From IMG/VR virus record IMGVR_UViG_3300035161_000034, positions 1 through 53,650 of that record: 53,650 nt of DNA; one strand, written 5' to 3'. Source of the DNA: a virus. Position numbers and translations under genes: made by a program. The notes below the pieces were generated by a model. It was given only the letters and a program-made list of their open reading frames with translations, was not told the origin of the DNA and did no database searches. Positions 1 through 6,665 of the stretch are shown here, in pieces (positions within the stretch are counted from its first letter, which is position 1; the number at the start of each line of letters is the position of its first letter).

Positions 1-2
1 CA

Positions 3-245
3 ATTAAGGATGGCTACGACAAACCGATGACCCCCTTGGATGATCGCAGTCTGGCATGGCGTCAGATATTTGGCTGTAATGACGCGGACATCTGGACAAT
101 TGCGGATGTTAAAGCATTGCGCCCCGGTCTTGATGATGAATATTGCATGGATGTACTGGATACCGTACTCGCCGACAACAAAGCCAAACGAGGTATTACT
201 GAACAGATGCTGATTGATGCGGCAGAGGATCTATACCCGAAATAA
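3..245 (+). CDS. Small phage protein, 5' end cut by the window edge
   Basis: Hypothetical protein. The first ATG (27) is probably not the true start: the frame is open to the window edge, and the upstream codons (IKDGYDKP) align with EAEGYGNP of the protein at 873-1247. The two proteins are paralogues, sharing WTI-DVK--RP-L-DE-CM-VL and the C-terminal LYP-K. The family is not recognised and has no membrane segment or catalytic motif that I can see. It leads the early + strand run. The homology and frame are seen directly; a missing N-terminus of perhaps 45 residues is inferred from the paralogue. Confidence 0.75.
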   Translation: MKDGYDKPMTPLDDRSLAWRQIFGCNDADIWTIADVKALRPGLDDEYCMDVLDTVLADNKAKRGITEQMLIDAAEDLYPK

Positions 246-327
246 ATAAACAAAGATTTTTCAACTCAAAAAGGAGGACGCAATTTCTGTGACGAATAAA
301 CCCTAAATCAAATTAAAGAAGACTCTA

Positions 328-355
328 GTCCGGCGGGTGTCGATCCCTGCCGGAC
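328..355 (+). promoter_or_regulatory. Intergenic GC-rich hairpin
   Basis: GTCCGGC and GCCGGAC form a 7-bp stem, extended by GGG/CCC with one bulged T, around a TGTCGAT loop. It lies in the gap between the first two genes, about 20 bases before the AAGGAG of the next. There is no T-run after it, so it is more likely a processing or stability element than an intrinsic terminator. The loop looks a little like a tRNA T-arm, but no tRNA folds here. Confidence 0.5.
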
Positions 356-378
356 CCTTAAAAACAAGGAGACAACGA

Positions 379-876
379 ATGAAAGAATCCATACGACAAA
401 AACTCGCACGTAATATTCTGGCGGATACCCACATGACCGAGTTCACGGACATGATTGAAGAAGCCATTTGCAAAGACGCACTGGCAACATTGCCGCAGCC
501 GATCAAAAATCTAATCAGATCACACCCGGATCTGGAACGGTTCTTGAAAACCGGATGGATTAGCTTTGGTGACATAAGTGTCGTCGTATCCAATCCAGAA
601 TATAAAATGTCAGCAAGTGTTAAAGAAGAATGCGACGACATGCTGATCCAGCATCACGATCAACTTAAACGGCGCAAGGATCTGCGGCTGAAACTGCTGG
701 CCCTGTTACGGAAATATGAAACGGCTGAAGATTTTGTGGCTGAACACTGGCAATTTAAACACTACCTGCCGGAGAACTGGACAATCAGCGACAGTCATGC
801 CGCCATGACGGACGGCAGTCTCAGATCGCTATTAAACCTGCCCAAGTACGCAGAGAAAGAAGGAGATACCGAATGA
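379..876 (+). CDS. Hypothetical phage protein, 165 aa
   Basis: Not recognised. The ATG at 379 is chosen over an in-frame GTG at 337 because it is preceded by AAGGAG at good spacing, and the longer version would run into the hairpin at 328-355. The protein is mostly helical and charged, with no signal peptide, membrane segment or catalytic motif seen. The stretch around residues 60-75 (FGDISVVV) may be a small beta element. The stop overlaps the ATG of the next gene (ATGA), so the two are translationally coupled. Confidence 0.8.
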   Translation: MKESIRQKLARNILADTHMTEFTDMIEEAICKDALATLPQPIKNLIRSHPDLERFLKTGWISFGDISVVVSNPEYKMSASVKEECDDMLIQHHDQLKRRKDLRLKLLALLRKYETAEDFVAEHWQFKHYLPENWTISDSHAAMTDGSLRSLLNLPKYAEKEGDTE

Positions 877-1247
877 AAAAGGAAGTTATTGTACTGACGT
901 GGACAAGTGATGAAGCTGTATTTGTCCGGTACACATTTGATATAACAGAATCTCAGAGAGAACTCGGCAAGCATTTTAATATGGCTTATGACAAGGCTGA
1001 AGCTGAAGGGTATGGCAATCCGATGGTTGCGTTTGATGATACCAGTCCCGCATGGTGGGAAGTATTTGACAGCAGCCGCAGTGTTGCCGTTATCTGGACG
1101 ATTGAGGATGTAAAAATGCACCGGCCCGACCTGACAGATGAACAGTGCATGGAGGTATTAAAGTATATCCGCGATAACAATGCCGAGTTGAGTGAGACAA
1201 GTTACATACTGCAAGATACCGCAGATGAACTTTACCCACTGAAATAA
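873..1247 (+). CDS. Hypothetical phage protein, paralogue of the first gene
   Basis: 124 aa. The second half is clearly related to the truncated protein at the window start (GY--PM---DD, WTIEDVK, RPDL-DEQCMEVL, DELYP-K). The first half is seen only here because the other copy is cut. Function unknown. It starts in an ATGA overlap with the preceding gene, with GAAGGAGA just upstream. A duplication flanking the 379-876 gene suggests fast turnover of small early genes, typical of host-takeover regions; that role is inference. Confidence 0.8.
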   Translation: MKKEVIVLTWTSDEAVFVRYTFDITESQRELGKHFNMAYDKAEAEGYGNPMVAFDDTSPAWWEVFDSSRSVAVIWTIEDVKMHRPDLTDEQCMEVLKYIRDNNAELSETSYILQDTADELYPLK

Positions 1248-1259
1248 CCACGTCTTAAC

Positions 1260-1288
1260 TTGACTTACAGTGCATAATTGCGTATAAT
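1260..1288 (+). promoter_or_regulatory. Strong sigma70-type promoter upstream of ardC
   Basis: TTGACT (1260-1265), a 17-base spacer, then a perfect TATAAT (1283-1288), in the gap just before the ArdC gene. This is close to bacterial housekeeping consensus and implies early transcription by host RNA polymerase. Confidence 0.75.
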
Positions 1289-1314
1289 AGGTATTGTAGG
1301 TTGATGATTTAAAT

Positions 1315-1326
1315 ACACAAAGGAGA
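1315..1326 (+). repeat. Repeated translation leader ACACAAAGGAGA (first of eight copies)
   Basis: The 12-base string ACACAAAGGAGA precedes gene starts at 1315-1326, 2338-2349, 3216-3227, 4087-4098, 4845-4856, 7355-7366 and 7743-7754. A one-base variant (TCACAAAGGAGA) lies at 5583-5594. It contains the Shine-Dalgarno AAAGGAG but extends 5' of it with the same ACAC. The next ATG usually follows within 6-12 bases. It marks a set of early genes between 1.3 and 7.8 kb; later genes have plainer ribosome sites. Confidence 0.85.
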
Positions 1327-1332
1327 AGTAAC

Positions 1333-2259
1333 ATGAGTAAGAAAACCACCACCAAAAAAGACTTGTATCAGGAAATAACCGACCGCATCGTGGCCTACCT
1401 TGAGAAAGGAGTCAAGCCGTGGGAAAAGCCGTGGCATGCAGCATCCAAGCATGGTCATGTATCCCGGCCATTGCGCTATAACGGCGAGCCGTATCAGGGC
1501 GTAAACGTGATCAATCTGTGGATGTCGGCAATGGAGCAGGGCTTCAGCACACCCATATGGATGACCTACAAACAGGCAGAATCATTGGGCGGTCAGGTCC
1601 GTAAGGGTGAGAAGGGATCGCTGTCGGTTCGGGCTGGTACGTTTCTTAAAACCGAACAGGACCGTAATGGGGATGAAGTGGAAAAGACACTGCGATTCCT
1701 GAAACGATTTGCCGTATTCAATGTGGATCAGATCGACGGATTGCCGGACAAATACTATGCAACACCGGACGAACTGGTGCCGTTGAGTGAGGATGAACGT
1801 ATTGACCGCGTGGATCAGTTTTTCAAAAACACCGGTGCATCCATTCAGCATGGCGGAGCCAGTGCGTTCTACAGTCCGACGCATGACTTTATTAACATGC
1901 CACCGTTTGAACGGTTCTTTAATCGGGAGAGCTATTACGCGACACTGGCGCATGAAACCACCCACTGGACCCGGCACAAGTCACGGCTTAACCGCGACCT
2001 TGGCCGCAAGTCTTGGGGCGATGCCGGGTATGCGATGGAAGAACTGGTGGCGGAACTGGGGGCGGCATTCTTATGTGCCGATCTTGCGATTACACTGGAG
2101 CCGCGTGATGATCATGCCGACTACATTGGCGCTTGGCTGGAAGTCCTGAAGAAGGACACCCGCGCCGTGTTTACCGCAGCCAGCCACGCCACCAAAGCGG
2201 TGACCTACTTGCACGAACTACAACCGGGCAGTGAAGTATCTGCACGCGCCGCTGCTTGA
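1333..2259 (+). CDS. ardC: ArdC-type antirestriction protein (ssDNA-binding domain plus zincin-like domain)
   Basis: The N-terminal ~125 residues fit the ArdC N-terminal ssDNA-binding domain (DLYQEITDRIVAYLEKGVKPW, then YNG-PYQGVNV, then PIWMTYKQA, G-VRKGEKG). The C-terminal half is the zincin-like metallopeptidase domain with HETTH followed by a downstream glutamate in EELVAELGAAFLC. Length (308 aa) is normal for the family. ArdC proteins protect incoming DNA from type I and some type II restriction, which fits an early phage gene. It starts 6 bases after AAGGAGA and has its own strong promoter at 1260-1288. Family assignment is confident; protease activity is unproven. Confidence 0.92.
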   Translation: MSKKTTTKKDLYQEITDRIVAYLEKGVKPWEKPWHAASKHGHVSRPLRYNGEPYQGVNVINLWMSAMEQGFSTPIWMTYKQAESLGGQVRKGEKGSLSVRAGTFLKTEQDRNGDEVEKTLRFLKRFAVFNVDQIDGLPDKYYATPDELVPLSEDERIDRVDQFFKNTGASIQHGGASAFYSPTHDFINMPPFERFFNRESYYATLAHETTHWTRHKSRLNRDLGRKSWGDAGYAMEELVAELGAAFLCADLAITLEPRDDHADYIGAWLEVLKKDTRAVFTAASHATKAVTYLHELQPGSEVSARAAA

Positions 2260-2271
2260 CACCCTGACAGA

Positions 2272-2295
2272 GACTGACCGCCAAAGGCGGCAGTC
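2272..2295 (+). promoter_or_regulatory. Hairpin after ardC
   Basis: GACTG-A-CCGCC, loop AAA, GGCGG-CAGTC: a 10-bp stem with one bulged A, 12 bases after the ardC stop. No T-run follows, so it is a weak terminator candidate or an mRNA 3'-end stabiliser. The AACTGGTA palindrome follows 10 bases later. Confidence 0.5.
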
Positions 2296-2305
2296 CGCTT
2301 CGCTG

Positions 2306-2325
2306 AACTGGTATTTCTACCAGTT
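2306..2325 (+). repeat. Intergenic palindrome, copy 1 (TTTC centre)
   Basis: AACTGGTATTTCTACCAGTT: perfect 8-bp inverted repeat around TTTC. It lies between ardC and the next gene, ahead of an ACACAAAGGAGA leader. One of five copies seen in the early region. Confidence 0.9.
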
Positions 2326-2356
2326 ACACCATTAAACACACAAAGGAGATGACACC

Positions 2357-3178
2357 ATGACAAAATTTTATTTACCAAACGGCATGACCAACGGGCTTGA
2401 GGTTGAATGGCTGCATGAATTCACACTACAGCGACGTTTTATTAACGCGCTGAATGAATCATCCAAGGCACCGGCATCGAAGTCACTATATGACAACCGC
2501 TTTGTCGGGACGCTGAATATACGGCTGATACATGATGAAGAATTGACATGGAAATGCCACACCTATCTGGCTGCCACGGACTGCACAATGGCAATGATAT
2601 TGAACCAGACGACCCACGCACTGTGCTTCGATGAATCAACTGAAACACCAACTATCGCGGAGTCGGTGGAGTTTAACGTGTCGCTGACAGCCCTGTACCG
2701 GTTTATGCAGAACTTCCCGGCGAAAGAAGTACACAAGGTGCTGATATCCGTTGTCAAATATGTCAATGGCTCATATGAGATCTATGCATCATGTAATACC
2801 GATTGCATCGAGCTGGCTCTATTGGATATCGTGTATCCAAACGTAGCCAAAACCGTACCAGATCACATATCGGAAGTGACTGCGTATTTTTCCGACGCAA
2901 CACTGGAAAAGGTGCTGAAGATTAATAATTTTCTTAAAGGTAAAACAAATGCGAAGGGCGCGGTATCGGTTATGATTCGGCATAATGGTAATCGATCCAA
3001 CGTGGTATCACTGAATGACGGCGATTGTGTGCTGGTCATCATGCCGGTTAGATTAGGCAAGTCGGATGATGAGGCACTGAATAATGAATTCCGCTATCAA
3101 CAATCGTGGGTAAAGCATATGTGCGAGGCCAAATCACAACGAATTACCGACAGGATGGACATGCGCAAGGCGGGTTGA
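2357..3178 (+). CDS. Possible truncated DNA sliding clamp (DnaN-like) or unknown early protein
   Basis: 273 aa. Residues 105-168 follow the pattern of the second half of DnaN domain 2 (hydrophobic strand, helix TALYRFMQNF, strands, then LLDIVYPNVAKTVP, compare LVDGRFPDYRRVLP). Residues 224-233 (CVLVIMPVRL) match the C-terminal VVMPMRL of bacterial beta clamps. The region between is much shorter than DnaN domain 3, and about 40 residues extend past the clamp end. If correct it would be a shortened polymerase processivity clamp for the phage family A polymerase. This is a by-eye inference; the resemblance could be chance. It starts after ACACAAAGGAGA, and its stop codon shares its last base with palindrome copy 2. 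Confidence 0.4.
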   Translation: MTKFYLPNGMTNGLEVEWLHEFTLQRRFINALNESSKAPASKSLYDNRFVGTLNIRLIHDEELTWKCHTYLAATDCTMAMILNQTTHALCFDESTETPTIAESVEFNVSLTALYRFMQNFPAKEVHKVLISVVKYVNGSYEIYASCNTDCIELALLDIVYPNVAKTVPDHISEVTAYFSDATLEKVLKINNFLKGKTNAKGAVSVMIRHNGNRSNVVSLNDGDCVLVIMPVRLGKSDDEALNNEFRYQQSWVKHMCEAKSQRITDRMDMRKAG

Positions 3179-3197
3179 ACTGGTATTTCTACCAGTT
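3178..3197 (+). repeat. Intergenic palindrome, copy 2 (TTTC centre)
   Basis: Identical 20 bases to copy 1. Its first base is the last base of the TGA stop of the 2357-3178 gene. An ACACAAAGGAGA leader follows 18 bases later. Confidence 0.9.
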
Positions 3198-3234
3198 CTG
3201 AAGAATTACTTAATTACACAAAGGAGATTTGAAA

Positions 3235-3564
3235 ATGACTGACAGAACTATTCACCCTGAAAGAATTATTTTGCCGGTTGACGGCGAGCCGGACTTGGCA
3301 TTTACCGGTACATTATTGGCAAAGGTTTTGGATAACGATGAACCTGATGATGAATACTGGACCATACTGGCGTTGTATATTACGACAAAAGGTCAGTATG
3401 TAATTCATCGCACAGATGACTCGCGCCGGTCGAATTATCCTGCGATCCACCTTGCAAAAGTATGCAGCACACCGCAAGAAGTGATTGAGTTTCTCGGTCA
3501 AGATACGTTACCGAAAAGACTGTACGAAGCGGCCAGCATTCCTAACATCCGTGAGATCGAGTGA
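3235..3564 (+). CDS. Conserved hypothetical protein of plasmid/phage type
   Basis: 109 aa. The ATG at 3235 is preferred over the TTG at 3229 because it sits 8 bases after AAAGGAG. The core (EYWTILALYITTKGQYVIHRTDD, then TPQEVIEFLG) resembles small proteins often found near ardC genes on plasmids and integrative elements, as far as I recall. Function unknown. It belongs to the small-gene group sharing the ACACAAAGGAGA leader. Confidence 0.8.
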   Translation: MTDRTIHPERIILPVDGEPDLAFTGTLLAKVLDNDEPDDEYWTILALYITTKGQYVIHRTDDSRRSNYPAIHLAKVCSTPQEVIEFLGQDTLPKRLYEAASIPNIREIE

Positions 3565-3571
3565 GGCTGAC

Positions 3572-3805
3572 ATGAACCTTAAACAGAAAGACCTGTTGAT
3601 GTTGACGCGAAAAATTGGCGGCTATACGCCTGCGCCGAGGTATCAAATGACGGAATCCGAGTGCCAAGCACTATGCGGGTTACACAACCTTGGATTTGCA
3701 AAAGTCGCCCCGGACTGGAGCTTTATGCTAACGAAACAAGGGGAAGCAAAAGCGGATGAACTGATCAGACAAGGAGATAACCTATGCAACCACGACTCAA
3801 TCTGA
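3572..3805 (+). CDS. Hypothetical small protein, 77 aa
   Basis: The ATG at 3572 lies 7 bases after the previous stop with a GTGAGG site. A longer in-frame start at 3485 would overlap the previous gene heavily and is not favoured. The sequence (two helices, ESECQALCGLHNLGFAK, then W and LTKQGEAKADELI) looks like a small winged-helix or DNA-binding fold, but no family is recognised. Its 3' end overlaps the next small gene by 22 bases. Confidence 0.65.
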   Translation: MNLKQKDLLMLTRKIGGYTPAPRYQMTESECQALCGLHNLGFAKVAPDWSFMLTKQGEAKADELIRQGDNLCNHDSI

Positions 3806-3963
3806 TCGAATCCCCGCAGCCGGACAGCTATGCCGATCCGTCGGCGACACCGTATATGATGCGCCGCCAAGGGCGTCTGCATCGCATTCATGCCGGGCCT
3901 ACGGGCGGGATGTATATTATCATAAAAGGACGCAAAGTCGGCTTAAGCCGGAAAAGGCGTTAG
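3784..3963 (+). CDS. Very small basic protein, 59 aa
   Basis: ATG at 3784, 6 bases after AAGGAG, running to TAG at 3963. The first half is proline-rich (NLIESPQPDSYADPSATPY), the second basic, with GMYIIIKGRKVGLSRKRR at the end. The arginine/lysine tail suggests nucleic-acid binding, but no family is recognised. It overlaps the end of the previous gene in another frame. The good ribosome site and tight packing are the main support. Confidence 0.6.
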   Translation: MQPRLNLIESPQPDSYADPSATPYMMRRQGRLHRIHAGPTGGMYIIIKGRKVGLSRKRR

Positions 3964-4003
3964 GCACTATCACGGCACCGTGACCGGTGGCGGCTATTAT
4001 TAA

Positions 4004-4023
4004 AACTGGTAGAAATACCAGTT
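4004..4023 (+). repeat. Intergenic palindrome, copy 3 (GAAA centre)
   Basis: AACTGGTAGAAATACCAGTT, the reverse complement of copies 1 and 2. As + strand RNA it would be an 8-bp stem with a GAAA (GNRA) tetraloop. It lies 40 bases after the 59-aa gene. Confidence 0.9.
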
Positions 4024-4033
4024 ACATTTAGTA

Positions 4034-4081
4034 ACTGCTTAAGGTGGTGGTTTAACCAGTTAAGACCCTGCCTTAAGCAGT
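4034..4081 (+). repeat. 11-bp inverted repeat ACTGCTTAAGG / CCTTAAGCAGT
   Basis: Perfect arms at 4034-4044 and 4071-4081 with a 26-base loop, directly after palindrome copy 3 and directly before an ACACAAAGGAGA leader. A related repeat with a shorter loop lies at 7689-7717 in the same context. Confidence 0.8.
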
Positions 4082-4104
4082 CAAAAACACAAAGGAGACA
4101 CATC

Positions 4105-4521
4105 ATGAGTCAGAATAAAATTTTACTGGGTAAGACCGCCGAACACGGAGTTATTTATCTGGAAAAACACAGTTGGGATTGCGACTGGTACTGGGGCTTT
4201 GGCTATGTTGGCAACAACCACAGCCATTTTCATTTTGAGTCGTTCCTCGGCAGTGAAACCGATATCCATAAGATATTCGAGGAAACGCCGTTGACACAGC
4301 TTCAGTGGTGGGTACTGCGCGATCTGTTTATTCAAGCCTATGCCCTGAAGAAAGCCGCAGAAGTGTATCGTTACGGCGGTCATCAGATAGATAGAGTCAT
4401 TTGCCGCGTCATTGTCGACAAGGAAAAAGCCAAGATTCTTAACCATGATCTGGAAGTGGTATTGAACTGGATCTGGCAGTTGTTACAGGGTTGGTCTGAA
4501 GATTGGACAGGCAATCATTAA
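4105..4521 (+). CDS. Conserved hypothetical protein rich in Trp and aromatic residues
   Basis: 138 aa, ATG 6 bases after the leader AAAGGAGACAC. Marked by LEKHSWDCDWYWGFGYVGN near residues 15-35 and a His cluster (NNHSHFHF) after it, then helices with QLQWWVLRDLF and a final WIWQLLQGWSEDW. I recall similar proteins from phages and enterobacterial plasmids, without known function. No signal peptide or membrane segment. It is the last gene before a terminator-like hairpin and a new promoter, so probably ends a transcription unit. Confidence 0.8.
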   Translation: MSQNKILLGKTAEHGVIYLEKHSWDCDWYWGFGYVGNNHSHFHFESFLGSETDIHKIFEETPLTQLQWWVLRDLFIQAYALKKAAEVYRYGGHQIDRVICRVIVDKEKAKILNHDLEVVLNWIWQLLQGWSEDWTGNH

Positions 4522-4655
4522 GAATCACGGCGACCTGAAGCTGAAAAGGCAGGTTTCAGCGGGCCGCCGCTTGGAAGTGATGCTCAAAATTACGATTGGA
4601 GATACTACTAGTGTAAAACTGAAAGACAATCGAACCCGATTTGGCGGTGCGGATT

Positions 4656-4689
4656 CCGGGGCGGGTTTAGTTCGAGAGATTCGCCCCGG
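4656..4689 (+). terminator. GC-rich hairpin, probable terminator
   Basis: CCGGGGCG at 4656-4663 pairs with CGCCCCGG at 4682-4689, and inner wobble and AU pairs extend the stem to about 13 bp around an AGTTCGAG loop. Only TTT-C follows, so intrinsic termination may be partial. Its position between a gene end and a consensus promoter supports the call. Confidence 0.55.
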
Positions 4690-4796
4690 TTTCACACACA
4701 ACACACAATTGCCACACCAAATAAAACAACATGAGTCCGACGAAATGCATCATACCGAAGCGGCAGACAGATGTAAAGGGGTAAAACAAATCTGAA

Positions 4797-4825
4797 TTGA
4801 TACGTGAGGTAAAACAAGCTATTAT
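4797..4825 (+). promoter_or_regulatory. Sigma70-type promoter
   Basis: TTGATA (4797-4802), 17 bases, TATTAT (4820-4825), each 5 of 6 to consensus. It is followed by the ACACAAAGGAGA leader and the gene at 4864. Confidence 0.7.
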
Positions 4826-4863
4826 CGCGGACTTTACATTAATGACACAAAGGAGATACACCA

Positions 4864-5505
4864 ATGAGAGCCTATTATCCACCTGAACTCAAAGCCGATA
4901 TTGTTGCGGAAGCATCCAAGCCCGGTGCGCGGTGTGCGGATGTTGCCGAACGGCATGGCATCCGTACCAATCTGGTCAGCCGGTGGGTGCGGGAAGCCAA
5001 ACTTCCCGGCAAAAAACGATCGTGGATGTCGCAACGCGCCGAGGCATGGATAGAAAAGATTAATGAACTGACCGCGCTGAACAAGGCGCAGGCCGACACC
5101 ATTGCCAAGCTGGAAGAAAAGCTGGAGCAGCAGACCGGACATGCGGAACTGGCAAGAAGTTGGGATGATGTTGATGAAGTCGGCAATACGCTCGTAACCA
5201 GCGACGAAACCGCCGCAGAAATGGCACGGTTGCAGGCGTTACTCGAATCCTGCCGTGAGAAGTTAGATGAAAAAGACAATCAGATTGCCGCACTACACCA
5301 GAATGCCGAGCATCAACAGCGGCGCGAAAATATGTTCAACGCCATGCATGAAAAACTGCTGGCGATAGATGACGCACTGGATGCCATGACCATCGAGCGT
5401 GATATGCTGCGCAACATGATGATCGCGGAAGAACGTAAGAAACGGAAAAAAGCGCAGGTATTAAAACATTCGGTGCTGTGGGATACCGGCAAAAAGGAAG
5501 ACTAA
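4864..5505 (+). CDS. HTH (transposase-OrfA-like) DNA-binding protein with coiled coil
   Basis: 213 aa. Residues ~5-46 form a homeodomain-like helix-turn-helix as in IS3/IS911 OrfA (YPPELKADIVAEA, CADVAERHGI-TNLVSRWVREAKLPG). Residues ~57-95 and ~115-195 are long charged helices likely to form coiled coils. No DDE transposase follows and there are no terminal inverted repeats, so this is a phage DNA-binding protein rather than an insertion sequence. Residues 99-105 (SWDDVDE) match the acidic tail of the SSB-like protein (SWDDVDD at 20543). It has its own promoter and leader. A replication or regulatory role is inferred. Confidence 0.8.
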   Translation: MRAYYPPELKADIVAEASKPGARCADVAERHGIRTNLVSRWVREAKLPGKKRSWMSQRAEAWIEKINELTALNKAQADTIAKLEEKLEQQTGHAELARSWDDVDEVGNTLVTSDETAAEMARLQALLESCREKLDEKDNQIAALHQNAEHQQRRENMFNAMHEKLLAIDDALDAMTIERDMLRNMMIAEERKKRKKAQVLKHSVLWDTGKKED

Positions 5506-5506
5506 A

Positions 5507-5581
5507 GACTAACCGGTGTGGGCGGGAGACAACATCCATACGTCAGCACGAAATGAAAAAGCAGTACCCACACCGTTAGTC
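5507..5581 (+). repeat. Inverted repeat in the gap after the HTH gene
   Basis: GACTAACCGGTGTGGG (5507-5522) is complementary to CCCACACCGTTAGTC (5567-5581) with a single bulged base and a 44-base loop. It could fold as a long mRNA stem or be a protein-binding site. The second arm abuts the variant leader TCACAAAGGAGA. Confidence 0.75.
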
Positions 5582-5599
5582 GTCACAAAGGAGATTCAG

Positions 5600-5620
5600 A
5601 TGGCCACCACACCATGCTGA
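5600..5620 (+). other. Six-codon minigene after a full ribosome site
   Basis: ATG GCC ACC ACA CCA TGC TGA begins 6 bases after TCACAAAGGAGA. Either a gene remnant left after a deletion, or a leader peptide ahead of the gene at 5685. The conserved ribosome site has no other start to serve. Confidence 0.35.
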
Positions 5621-5684
5621 ACTGTTGCCGCGTGACCAGCAACCCGACCATTGTATAACAAAATGAACCATGACGGAGACAACA

Positions 5685-6350
5685 ATGTTAAGTATGACCT
5701 TGAACCAAATCTGGCAGCATGACCCCTGCGAGGAAAGTTGGGACACGCTGGCCGCGACCCTTGGCGTCAGAAACCATATCTCATTGCAGGATTGCGAAGA
5801 TACCGGCAAGCTGGTCGATTTCAACAAGCCGATCCCGCTGACGGTGGTTTTGAAAAGTAACGGTATCGTCGATGCGTTATGGTGTGTGGATCGCGGCACC
5901 AGTCGGTTAATTCGCGTCAAGGTTTGTTTTATGAGTGCGAATTACATTGCCCATCACGCATCGTCGGATCTGTACCTGATATTCAAACACTTTAGAAATG
6001 AGGTAGATGAACTTTGGCTGGAAACCCTCAGTGTGCCGGTTGTTGACCCCAAAGCATGTGCAGATCGGCTTGAGCAGATCATGGATGACTATGAAAGCAA
6101 ACTGCATGATGCGGTGAAGGATTTTTTAGCACAACCTTACGATGCGCACTGGGAAAAGGTCCAGCGGGAGCGGATGGTGATGGTGATTCGATTGCGCCGA
6201 CTCAAGCAAGATTGGTCAGCAATGACGACTTATTTACGGACCCATCTATACGTCCGGCAATACCTGAATGACTTTTTAACCGAGGAAGAATTTAACGATA
6301 TGTACGAGAATCAACTGGTTAAACTACTTAATCAAGGTAGATTGTCATGA
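5685..6350 (+). CDS. Hypothetical protein, 221 aa
   Basis: The ATG at 5685 has GGAG 7 bases upstream; an ATG at 5670 in the same frame has no ribosome site. The N-terminal half is mixed alpha/beta (LTVVLKSNGIVDALWCVD, RLIRVKVCFMSANYIAHH). The C-terminal half is helical and charged (ADRLEQIMDDYESKLHDAV, then basic helices). No family, signal peptide or membrane segment seen. The stop overlaps the next gene in an ATGA, so the two are coupled. Confidence 0.75.
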   Translation: MLSMTLNQIWQHDPCEESWDTLAATLGVRNHISLQDCEDTGKLVDFNKPIPLTVVLKSNGIVDALWCVDRGTSRLIRVKVCFMSANYIAHHASSDLYLIFKHFRNEVDELWLETLSVPVVDPKACADRLEQIMDDYESKLHDAVKDFLAQPYDAHWEKVQRERMVMVIRLRRLKQDWSAMTTYLRTHLYVRQYLNDFLTEEEFNDMYENQLVKLLNQGRLS

Positions 6351-6634
6351 TACGGCAATCGGAGTTAAAAAAGATCCTGCATTATGACCCGATCAAAGGG
6401 GTTTTCACGCGGCTGGTTAAGGTGAATAATCGCAAGATTGGTTCTGTCGCCGGATGCATACAGAACGGCTATATCACCATCATGATTGCGGGCAAACCCT
6501 ATCAAGGGCACCGGCTGGCATGGATATACATGAAAGGCAATAAGGATATGCCGTACCGCTTAACGCTGAAGAACGGCATCCGGCACGACATCCGGTGGGA
6601 AAATATTGCCGTACTGAAACAACGGTTATGCTGA
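6347..6634 (+). CDS. HNH-endonuclease-like protein with lost active site
   Basis: 95 aa. It has the usual N-terminal layout of phage HNH/AP2-type proteins: ELKKILHYDPIKGVFTRL (6-23), GSVAG (32-36), GYITIMIAGKPYQGHRLAWIYMKG (41-64), then NGIRHDIRWENI (76-87). In active relatives the residues before NG are I-D-H-I; here they are L-T-L-K, so the catalytic Asp and His are replaced by Thr73 and Leu74, while the downstream Asn is kept. It is probably a DNA-binding relic or repurposed protein rather than a nuclease. Starts in ATGA overlap with the previous gene. Confidence 0.7.
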   Translation: MIRQSELKKILHYDPIKGVFTRLVKVNNRKIGSVAGCIQNGYITIMIAGKPYQGHRLAWIYMKGNKDMPYRLTLKNGIRHDIRWENIAVLKQRLC

Positions 6635-6665
6635 AGATTGAACAACTTGCCGAGTGCGGTAAAAC

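Larger units (their letters stand above)
4522..4863 (+). other. Non-coding gap with terminator-like hairpin, promoter and leader
   Basis: The longest early gap. It holds the GC-rich hairpin at 4656-4689, the promoter at 4797-4825 and the leader at 4845-4856. A 74-codon open frame (4571-4795) crosses the hairpin, has no ribosome site and no credible protein character, so the gap is read as regulatory. Confidence 0.7.

Noticed and set aside
328-355. Possible tRNA (T-arm-like loop, CTCTAG upstream)
   Set aside because: No acceptor-stem partner, D-arm or anticodon arm can be placed; read as a simple hairpin.
2256-2261. TTGACA at the end of ardC as a promoter -35
   Set aside because: No acceptable -10 at 16-18 bases; the sequence there forms the hairpin at 2272-2295.
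4571-4795. 74-codon open frame in the gap before the HTH gene
   Set aside because: No ribosome site, crosses a strong hairpin and a promoter region, and the peptide has no credible fold.
4864-5505. Insertion-sequence transposase (OrfA)
   Set aside because: No OrfB or DDE gene, no terminal inverted repeats, and a long coiled coil not typical of OrfA.
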